DNA from: Firmicutes bacterium TM09-10
GTDB taxonomy: Bacteria > Bacillota > Clostridia > Lachnospirales > Lachnospiraceae
Direction: 5' to 3'
NCBI GenBank assembly: GCA_003481005.1
Contig: QUKC01000023.1
Coordinates: forward strand, 1-40,283
DNA: 40,283 nucleotides
A program made the translations under genes and the position numbers. Below, one piece after another: positions 15,556 to 23,764 of the stretch. Each line of letters begins with the position of its first letter. The stretch's first letter is position 1. Under the pieces are notes generated by a model, which made no database searches, was not told the origin of the DNA, and saw only the letters and a program-made list of their open reading frames with translations.

Positions 15556-15677
15556 GCGTCGCGGATATCGCCCGGACGGTGGGCTACGAGGACAGCCAAT
15601 ATTTTTTCCGGGTGTTTAAAAAAGCGACCGGGCAGACGCCGTTACAATATCGGCAGCAGCACAGAAAACAGGAATAG
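15528..15677 (+). pseudogene. C-terminal remnant of a YesN-type AraC response regulator
   Basis: In a frame shifted from the kinase fragment the sequence reads EEYLAKTKMSVADIARTVGY, EDSQYFFRVFKKATGQTPLQ, YRQQHRKQE, then TAG. This is the last helix-turn-helix of an AraC-type DNA-binding domain. With the kinase N-terminus directly before it, the two are the ends of a yesM-yesN pair whose middle has been deleted. No protein start is available. Confidence 0.8.
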
Positions 15678-15690
15678 ATAATGCGCAGAT

Positions 15691-15722
15691 GGCAGGAGCG
15701 AAAGCTCCTGCCGCCTTTTTTT
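15691..15722 (+). terminator. Rho-independent terminator
   Basis: GGCAGGAGC-GAAA-GCTCCTGCC is a perfect 9-bp stem with a GAAA loop followed by GCC and seven T. It originally closed the two-component operon. Confidence 0.92.
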
Positions 15723-15755
15723 CAAAAAATTGACATGATTCTTAAAATATTGATA

Positions 15756-15809
15756 TTGACGGAAAACGTTTTCTGATCTATGATAGGAATGTATTTAGAA
15801 AACGTTTTC
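15756..15809 (+). promoter_or_regulatory. lacI-family gene promoter with two operators
   Basis: TTGACG (15756-15761) and TATGAT (15779-15784) are 17 bases apart. The palindrome GAAAACGTTTTC fills the spacer (15762-15773) and recurs exactly at 15798-15809, about 10 bases past the predicted start. The centres are 36 bp apart. This is the arrangement of a self-repressing LacI-type gene; the sequence also resembles the CcpA cre consensus. Confidence 0.85.
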
Positions 15810-15830
15810 CAACAGAGAGGAGGAGGAAGC

Positions 15831-16823
15831 TTGGCATCCATAAAAGATGTGGCGAGACAGGCAGGCGTGGCGATCTCCACGGTGTCGAAGGTGCTAAACG
15901 GCTATGAAGGCGTCAGTGAAAGCACGAAGGACAAGGTAAATGCGGCGATCGAAGCGTTGAACTATACGCCCAATGCGGTTGCAGCAGCACTTTCCTCCAA
16001 ACAGTTTGGGCGGGTTGCCCTTCTGTTAAAGCTGGAGGAAACAGTTGGCTGCGTGGATGAGATCAACCTGCAGTATCTTTCCGGCGCGATCCACCGGGCA
16101 AAGGAATTAAAGCTTGATGTGGTGACGCTGTTTTTTTCCATGGTAGCGGATATGGGACTGGATGAGCTGACCAGCTATTTAAAAGCTCAGAGCGTCGAAG
16201 GAATTATCGCATATGGGATGAATGAGGAAGATGAATTCCTAAGAGAGCTGATTGCGTCTGGTGCGTTTAAAATCGTGCTGGTTGACGCACCCTATCATGA
16301 CAGGAATACGTCTTCGGTCTGGATTGACCAGAAAAATGCCCAGTACGAAATCGCAAAAAAGACGATCCTCGGCAATGAAAGCTGTACAAAGGTCCTTTAT
16401 ATCGCAGGGGATAAAAAGTCCTTTGTAACCGGAGAACGGATTGCAGGGATGAAGAAGCTGGCAGAGGAGCTTGCGCTGGAGCTGACCATCGAATACGGAG
16501 ATTTCAGTGAGAAAAAAGCGAGGGAGCTGACCTTCTCTTATGCAGACAGAATGGATGTGTTTGTTTGTGCATCGGATCTGATGGCCATCGGCGCGATGCG
16601 GGCATTGATGGAGCTGGATGTGTTCCATCCGGTTTGCGGCTTTGACGGGATCCCACTTATGAGCTATGCGGGCAAGCAGATGAATACGGTGCGTCAGGAT
16701 TTTTACGGCGTGTCGGCTGCTGCAGTGGAAGAGGTTGACCGCCTGCTGCATCTGGAAGAGGGAAGAAACGTAGTGTTAGGATTTGAACTGGTGCGGATGC
16801 GCTACCAGGACATTGTAGAGTAA
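15831..16823 (+). CDS. LacI-family transcriptional regulator
   Basis: The protein has 330 residues. Residues 2-47 are the LacI helix-turn-helix and hinge (SIKDVARQAGVAISTVSKVL and NYTPNAVAAALSS). From about 56 a periplasmic-binding-protein-like ligand domain follows (VALLLKLEET, EGIIAYGMNEEDEF, GFDGIPLM). The start is TTG 15831 because GAGGAGGAGG stands just before it; an upstream ATG at 15780 lies inside the -10 box and cannot be used. It very probably controls its own gene through the operators at 15762 and 15798, and by position the sugar genes at 9959-15388. The ligand is likely a sugar or sugar phosphate. The stop touches the second copy of the palindromic repeat. Confidence 0.92.
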   Translation: MASIKDVARQAGVAISTVSKVLNGYEGVSESTKDKVNAAIEALNYTPNAVAAALSSKQFGRVALLLKLEETVGCVDEINLQYLSGAIHRAKELKLDVVTLFFSMVADMGLDELTSYLKAQSVEGIIAYGMNEEDEFLRELIASGAFKIVLVDAPYHDRNTSSVWIDQKNAQYEIAKKTILGNESCTKVLYIAGDKKSFVTGERIAGMKKLAEELALELTIEYGDFSEKKARELTFSYADRMDVFVCASDLMAIGAMRALMELDVFHPVCGFDGIPLMSYAGKQMNTVRQDFYGVSAAAVEEVDRLLHLEEGRNVVLGFELVRMRYQDIVE

Positions 16824-16858
16824 ACAATAGAATGCACGCTCTGCGAGCATTCTATTGT
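16824..16858. repeat. dispersed palindromic repeat, copy 2
   Basis: ACAATAGAATGC pairs with GCATTCTATTGT (12 bp), with the same inner CGC-TCT-GCG as copies 1 and 3. It begins directly after the LacI stop codon and shares the flank CATGAA with copy 1. Confidence 0.9.
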
Positions 16859-16902
16859 CATGAATCAAAAGTTGCCGCCAGGCGGCAGAAACGGAGGAAA
16901 GA

Positions 16903-19212
<2,310 letters not shown>

Positions 19213-19240
19213 GGATATCAGGAGAAATCGGAGATTTCAA

Positions 19241-19357
19241 ATGACAAAAAGGGCGAAACGTCAGAAGACCGACTGTGCTTGCAGGGGGCTTCTGACCTTT
19301 CGCCCTGCATGGCGTGACAAAACATATCGTTCAAAGGATGAGAGGAAAAAAGAATGA
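19241..19357 (+). CDS. possible 38-codon ORF coupled to malQ
   Basis: A frame MTKRAKRQKTDCACRG, then LLTFRPAWRDKTYRSKDER and KKE, starts at ATG 19241, 8 bases behind a GGAG, and its TGA overlaps the malQ ATG by four bases (ATGA, 19354-19357). The product would be small and very basic and resembles nothing I know. The same bases hold a large hairpin (19250-19306), so the frame may be chance. It could serve only to couple ribosomes into malQ. Confidence 0.3.
   Translation: MTKRAKRQKTDCACRGLLTFRPAWRDKTYRSKDERKKE
19250..19306. other. long hairpin between glgP and malQ
   Basis: An 18-base arm at 19250-19267 pairs with 19289-19306 with a single mismatch, around a 21-base loop. A small GAAATC-GGA-GATTTC hairpin lies just before it at 19225-19239. 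No T run follows, so it is not a standard terminator. It may stabilise the glgP mRNA end or set the glgP to malQ ratio. Confidence 0.7.
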
Positions 19358-20823
19358 GAAGAAGCGGTGTTTTATTACCGGTTACCAGCCTGCCATCCCG
19401 ATTCGGCATCGGAACCTTTTCCAAAGAAGCCTATGCTTTTGTGGATTTTCTGAAGGAAGCGGGACAGAAGCTGTGGCAGATCCTGCCCTTGGGACCCACC
19501 GGATATGGGGATTCCCCCTATCAGGCATTTTCTACCTTTGCGGGCAATCCCTACCTGATCGATCTTGAAGAGCTGATCGAAAACGGATGGCTGACAGAAG
19601 AAGAATGTGAGAATACAGACTGGGGCGGCAGCAAGTCCTATGTGGATTATGAAAAAATGTATCAGGGACGTTTTCCCCTGCTGCGCAAGGCATACCACAA
19701 CAGCCATATCGCAGAGAATGCTGAATTTATTGCATTCTGTGAGGAAAATGACTGGTGGCTTTCTGATTATGCGTTGTTTATGGCGATCAAGGACAGTCAG
19801 GGCGGCGCAAGCTTCCTGGAATGGGACGCACCTTTAAAGCTGCGGGAGCCTGAAGCAATCAGACGCTGCAGACATGAGCTGTCCGATGAAATCTGCTTCT
19901 GGCAGTTTTTACAGTATTTATTTGCAAAACAGTGGCAGGCACTCAAGGCCTATGCCAATGGAAAAGGGATCTCTATTATCGGAGATATCCCGATTTACGT
20001 TGCACTTGACAGTGCAGATACCTGGTCTCATCCGGAGCTGTTCCAGCTTTCTGAGGGCTGTGTGCCCAAGGCAGTTGCAGGGGTTCCGCCGGATGCCTTT
20101 TCTGCCACCGGTCAGCTGTGGGGGAACCCTCTTTATGACTGGGAATATCACAGAAAGACCGGCTATGACTGGTGGATCTTAAGAATCGGTTATAGCTATC
20201 GTCTCTACGATATTGTCCGCGTAGATCATTTCCGTGGCTTCGAGGCATATTTCTCGATTCCTTACGGAGACGAAACCGCAGTCAATGGTCACTGGGAAAA
20301 GGGACCTGACTTCGAACTTTTTGCAGCGATGAAGATGAAACTGGGCAAAAAAGAGATGATCGCAGAGGATCTGGGTGTGATTACACCTCCTGTCCGCAAA
20401 ATGATCAAAAAATGCGGATATCCGGGTATGAAGGTATTGCAGTTCGCATTTGACAGCTATGACAGTGAATACCTGCCGCACAATTATGATAAGAACTGTA
20501 TTGTTTACACCGGAACCCATGACAACCAGACGACCCGCGGCTGGTACGAAGAAAACAACCGCAAGGTGCAGAAATACATTCGTGAGTACCTGCGGGTAAA
20601 AAGCGGTAAGGATGTGGTGGAAGCGATGATTGCAACAGCGATGTCCTCAACCGCAGGAACCGCAGTGATCCCGATGCAGGATTGGCTCGGACTCGGACGA
20701 GAAGCCCGCATGAACTTCCCGTCCACCCTTGGCGACAACTGGAAATGGCGCCTGACGGACGGACAGCTGACGGATGCACTGGCAGCACATATGAAGGACG
20801 TGACTAAGACCTATTGCAGGTGA
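19354..20823 (+). CDS. malQ: 4-alpha-glucanotransferase (amylomaltase)
   Basis: The protein has 489 residues, the normal GH77 length without extra domains. It moves alpha-1,4-glucan segments between maltodextrins and releases glucose. Residues expected of the family are D291 as nucleophile (RVDHFRGFEAYF), E338 as acid/base (AEDLGVITPPV) and D390 (YTGTHDNQT); the N-terminus has RSGVLLPVTSLPSRFGIGTF and the 250s loop GVPPDAFSATGQLWGNPLYDW. No ribosome binding site as strong as that of glgP stands before ATG 19354 (GGATGAGAGG at a distance). With glgP it forms a glycogen and maltodextrin breakdown unit. Confidence 0.96.
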   Translation: MRRSGVLLPVTSLPSRFGIGTFSKEAYAFVDFLKEAGQKLWQILPLGPTGYGDSPYQAFSTFAGNPYLIDLEELIENGWLTEEECENTDWGGSKSYVDYEKMYQGRFPLLRKAYHNSHIAENAEFIAFCEENDWWLSDYALFMAIKDSQGGASFLEWDAPLKLREPEAIRRCRHELSDEICFWQFLQYLFAKQWQALKAYANGKGISIIGDIPIYVALDSADTWSHPELFQLSEGCVPKAVAGVPPDAFSATGQLWGNPLYDWEYHRKTGYDWWILRIGYSYRLYDIVRVDHFRGFEAYFSIPYGDETAVNGHWEKGPDFELFAAMKMKLGKKEMIAEDLGVITPPVRKMIKKCGYPGMKVLQFAFDSYDSEYLPHNYDKNCIVYTGTHDNQTTRGWYEENNRKVQKYIREYLRVKSGKDVVEAMIATAMSSTAGTAVIPMQDWLGLGREARMNFPSTLGDNWKWRLTDGQLTDALAAHMKDVTKTYCR

Positions 20824-20840
20824 TCTGTCCTGACAAACAA

Positions 20841-20874
20841 GACCCCCCGAAGAGCTGCAACTCTCCGGGGGGTC
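20841..20874. terminator. terminator-like hairpin between malQ and the CYTH gene
   Basis: GACCCCCCG (20841-20849) pairs with CGGGGGGTC (20866-20874), extended by outer ACAAAC/GTTTGT. The T-rich tail is weak on both strands. Its place between convergent genes suggests that it stops both. Confidence 0.7.
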
Positions 20875-20976
20875 GTTTGTGTTGACTGGAACTATTTTTT
20901 CCCTTTGACTGGTTTCACGATGGCGGATAACAGCGAAAAGTAGGGGATAAAAGAAACGGAAAAACAACGGGGAATG

Positions 20977-21432
20977 TCACAGGGCACGGCGGCTCAAATT
21001 CGAATTATGATAGGCCGGATCCTTGGTCACATCCTGATCGAACCAGTCCGGCGGTGTGAATGCGTTTGCTTCCTCGATGGATGGAAATTCCACTTCTGCG
21101 ATGATAAGCGGTGCCAGGGACTTCTCAAAAACATCCAGCTCGATGGTATAAGGACCCCAGGGGATCAGATATCGTTTTTTGGAAATACAGATACCGTCGG
21201 CTTTCGGAAGAAGATGCTCATAGGAGGACTGATTGAGCGGAAGATTATATTCTTCCCGCGCCATCAGTCCTTTTCCTTTGTAGGTCAGATAATATTCATC
21301 ATCCTGTCTGCGGATGCGCAGGACGGGGTCGGTGTTTAAATAAGCCTGCTCGATGAGGTGGAAGGGATAGCTGTCCAGATTTTCCGGCAGAGCTTTGACT
21401 GTGAATTTTCGTTCGATTTCCATAGGGGGCAT
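20977..21432 (-). CDS. CYTH-domain protein (triphosphatase-like)
   Basis: The protein has 151 residues, one whole CYTH domain. It opens with the signature EIERKF (residues 5-10) and continues with strand pairs expected in the triphosphate tunnel: VLRIRRQDDEYYLTYKGKG, EEYNLPL, KKRYLIP, TIELDVF and IIAEVEFPS. Family members hydrolyse inorganic triphosphate, thiamine triphosphate or make cAMP; small bacterial ones are mostly triphosphatases. GGAG stands 7 bases before ATG 21432. It is a single gene on the minus strand, convergent with malQ. Confidence 0.9.
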   Translation of the reverse strand: MPPMEIERKFTVKALPENLDSYPFHLIEQAYLNTDPVLRIRRQDDEYYLTYKGKGLMAREEYNLPLNQSSYEHLLPKADGICISKKRYLIPWGPYTIELDVFEKSLAPLIIAEVEFPSIEEANAFTPPDWFDQDVTKDPAYHNSNLSRRAL

Positions 21433-21472
21433 AGCGGTACTCCTTTGTGTATTTTAGATGCTCGATAGGCTT

Positions 21473-21502
21473 AGTATAGCACAGATATGCAGGATTTGTG
21501 AA
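21473..21502 (-). promoter_or_regulatory. promoter of the CYTH gene
   Basis: On the minus strand an extended -10, TGCTATACT (hexamer at 21473-21478), follows TTCACA (21497-21502) at 18 bases. The rest of 21503-21702 holds a stem TGGCAG/CTGCCA (21606-21611, 21657-21662) in the leader of the next gene, with no known RNA family. Confidence 0.55.
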
Positions 21503-21702
21503 TTTTGTTGTGGAAGCACCCTGAATTTTAACATTCTTTAGAAATTATTCATACTTTTTCCCTTTTATGGAACAGAGATTTCTGCTAAGATAGGAATGGT
21601 TCAAATGGCAGGCTGCGGAAGCGCTCGACGGAGGAAGGTGACGTTTAAGCAGGCGGCTGCCAGACATCAGAAAATGGACTTAAGAAGAAAGGGGACATAC
21701 AG

Positions 21703-22254
21703 ATGGCGAAAATTGGTGTATTTTTTTCGGCTGGTTATGAAGAAATAGAAGCGTTGACAGTGGTGGATCTCTGCAGACGGGCGGGCATCGAGGTGACGAT
21801 GGTTTCCGTGGATGAGACGGCGGCGGTGACCGGTTCCCATCAGATTACCGTGCAGATGGATCAGCTGCTTTCCGAGACGGATTTTGATGCGTTCGATCTG
21901 CTGGTGCTTCCGGGGGGAATGCCTGGAACCCTGCATCTGGAAGCCTGTGATGCATTGATGGAACAGCTGGATCGTTTTTACAGCGCTGGCAAATGGGTTG
22001 CAGCGATCTGCGCGGCTCCGCAGATTTTCGGGCATCGCGGATATTTGAAGGGGAGAAAGGCGACGAGCTTCCCTTCCATGGAAAAGGAGCTGGACGGCGC
22101 CTTTGTGACGCACGGCGCAGCAGAGGTGGATGGCAATGTGATTACCGGACGCGGCATGGGCAGTGCGATCGATTTTGCACTGAAAATTATCGGCTGCCTG
22201 ATTTCGGAAGAAGAGGCGGCAGCGCAGGCGGAGAGAATTGTATACGAAAGGTAG
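21703..22254 (+). CDS. DJ-1/PfpI family protein
   Basis: The protein has 183 residues. KIGVFFSAGYEEIEAL carries the conserved Glu of the family, and C103 sits in the nucleophile elbow AAICAAPQIF. The C-terminus GNVITGRGMGSAIDFALKII is typical of the DJ-1/ThiJ/YajL branch rather than the PfpI protease branch. Such proteins protect against oxidative or carbonyl stress; deglycase and chaperone roles are debated. The start is preceded by AAAGGGG at 8 bases. The CBS gene follows 13 bases after the stop, so the two are one transcript. Confidence 0.92.
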   Translation: MAKIGVFFSAGYEEIEALTVVDLCRRAGIEVTMVSVDETAAVTGSHQITVQMDQLLSETDFDAFDLLVLPGGMPGTLHLEACDALMEQLDRFYSAGKWVAAICAAPQIFGHRGYLKGRKATSFPSMEKELDGAFVTHGAAEVDGNVITGRGMGSAIDFALKIIGCLISEEEAAAQAERIVYER

Positions 22255-22267
22255 ACAGAATTTACAG

Positions 22268-22690
22268 ATGAATATTTTATTCTTTTTGACACCAAAGAGC
22301 GAGGTCGCTTATGTGGAGGAAACTGATACACTGCGTCAGGCGCTTGAAAAGATGGAGCATCACGGCTATGCTGCGGTTCCGCTTTTATCTACGGAGGGCA
22401 AATATCTTGGCACGCTGACGGACGGGGATGTGCTCTGGGGATTAAAAGAACTGAATTTTCCCAGCCTGTATCAGATGGAAGAGATTCCTGTCATGCAGGT
22501 GAACCGTTCCCGGGACAATAAGCCGGTTCATGTGGATGTGGATATGGAAGGACTGCTGGAAAAGGTCAGCGCCCAGAACTTCGTGCCGGTTATTGATGAT
22601 GAAAAGGTCTTTATTGGGATCATTACGAGACGGGACGTGATTCATTATCTGGCGAAACAGTGCCGCAGTCGGGAAGAAGCGGCGGTGTAA
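22268..22690 (+). CDS. stand-alone CBS-domain pair protein
   Basis: The protein has 140 residues and consists of two CBS motifs: residues about 10-60 (ETDTLRQALEKM, YAAVPLLSTEGKYLGTLTDG) and 80-135 (VDVDMEGLLEKV, FVPVIDDEKVFIGIITRRDV). CBS pairs bind adenosyl nucleotides and regulate other proteins. ATG 22268 is the likely start, with only a distant AAGG; a TTG at 22238 would overlap the previous gene. Partner proteins are not evident. It lies between the DJ-1 gene and the AraC regulator in one direction. Confidence 0.88.
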   Translation: MNILFFLTPKSEVAYVEETDTLRQALEKMEHHGYAAVPLLSTEGKYLGTLTDGDVLWGLKELNFPSLYQMEEIPVMQVNRSRDNKPVHVDVDMEGLLEKVSAQNFVPVIDDEKVFIGIITRRDVIHYLAKQCRSREEAAV

Positions 22691-22732
22691 AAGAAAAAAC
22701 GGAACATCGTGTCGCGGTAGAATGGAGCATTT

Positions 22733-23560
22733 ATGGCACAGCGGTTTTACTGGAAGCAGTATGTGACGGATAAACAGGTTACTTTCTATATCGCCGATCT
22801 GGTTTTGAAACCGGGAGAGCAGATCGAGGCGCACTGTCATGATTATTATGAATTTTTTGTCGTGTTGAAAGGCACGTTTCTGGAACGATGCAACGGACAG
22901 GAACTGGTGATGCAGCCGGGGATGGGACAGCTGCTCGGACCGGACGATGTGCATAACCTGTCAAATCCCTTTGGCGAGCAGAATCTTTTGTACAATATTG
23001 CGGTGCGAAAAGATCGTTATGAACAGCTGACAGCGCCGCTGTTTGGCAACGGGAACGGGAGCAAAGATGCACCTGTTTTTGACCTGGGTTCGGAAAGCCT
23101 GGAAGGATTCCGTGAGAAAATACGTCTGCTGCATCAACTCTGGGAGTCCTCAGGGGAAAAGGAATTTCTGCTCCAGAGCATTTGCTGTGATGTCCTGGTA
23201 AACATCTTATTAAAAGGCAGGGAAAACAGTGCGCCGGACTGGCTGTCTGAATTGTATGACAGAATGCAGGAGCCTGAAAATTTTACGCAGGGACTTACAC
23301 GCATGTTGGAACTTGCGGGCAAAAGTCAGGCGTATCTGAATCGTATTTTTTATAAGTATTATGGGCAAACGCCGACGGCGTTTATCAATTCCTGCCGAAT
23401 GACTGAGGCATGCCGCCTGCTCCGCAGCACTGAAGAAAAAATTCTGGATATCGCTTACAGCTGCGGGTATGAGAATCTGTCGTATTTCAACCGACAGTTT
23501 CGGGCTCGTTACGGCCAGACGCCAAAAGAATACCGGAGTCAGAAGCGGTTCTTTGAATGA
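22733..23560 (+). CDS. AraC-family regulator with N-terminal cupin domain
   Basis: The protein has 275 residues. The N-terminal 100 residues are a cupin sensor (KPGEQIEAHCHDYYEFFVVLKGTF in short blocks, VMQPGMGQLLGPDDVHNLSN). The last 100 contain the two AraC helix-turn-helix units (LTRMLELAGKSQAYLNRIF; ILDIAYSCGYENLSYFNRQF) ending in RYGQTPKEYR. GGAG stands 5 bases before the ATG. These regulators usually sense a small organic ligand and activate a nearby operon; the glycyl radical enzyme operon starts 205 bases downstream in the same direction and is the obvious target. Confidence 0.92.
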   Translation: MAQRFYWKQYVTDKQVTFYIADLVLKPGEQIEAHCHDYYEFFVVLKGTFLERCNGQELVMQPGMGQLLGPDDVHNLSNPFGEQNLLYNIAVRKDRYEQLTAPLFGNGNGSKDAPVFDLGSESLEGFREKIRLLHQLWESSGEKEFLLQSICCDVLVNILLKGRENSAPDWLSELYDRMQEPENFTQGLTRMLELAGKSQAYLNRIFYKYYGQTPTAFINSCRMTEACRLLRSTEEKILDIAYSCGYENLSYFNRQFRARYGQTPKEYRSQKRFFE

Positions 23561-23638
23561 CAGATGACATTTTGAAGTCTCTTTTCAGAAAACAGAATAT
23601 TTTCACAGAAAAAAATAGATTAGGTCAATATAGTATCA

Positions 23639-23676
23639 GAAACGGGAAACAGGTGTTAGCGGTGTTTCCCGTTTTC
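23639..23676 (+). terminator. terminator after the AraC gene
   Basis: GAAACGGGAAACA pairs with TGTTTCCCGTTTTC around an 11-base loop. A T-rich but interrupted tail follows. Confidence 0.75.
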
Positions 23677-23708
23677 TATTATACTGAATCCAGAAGCTGT
23701 GGAATGAG

Positions 23709-23737
23709 TTGATTTAAAATCAAAACAACTGTATTTA
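23709..23737 (+). promoter_or_regulatory. candidate promoter of the glycyl radical enzyme operon
   Basis: TTGATT (23709-23714), 17 bases, TATTTA (23732-23737). The -10 is poor, which fits a promoter needing an activator. An imperfect palindrome, AGTTGATTT...ATCAAAACAACT, covers 23708-23731. A TTTTCAGAAAA at 23582-23592 resembles a CodY box core. Confidence 0.45.
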
Positions 23738-23764
23738 TGGAAAAAGAAATGTGGAGGGACAAAA

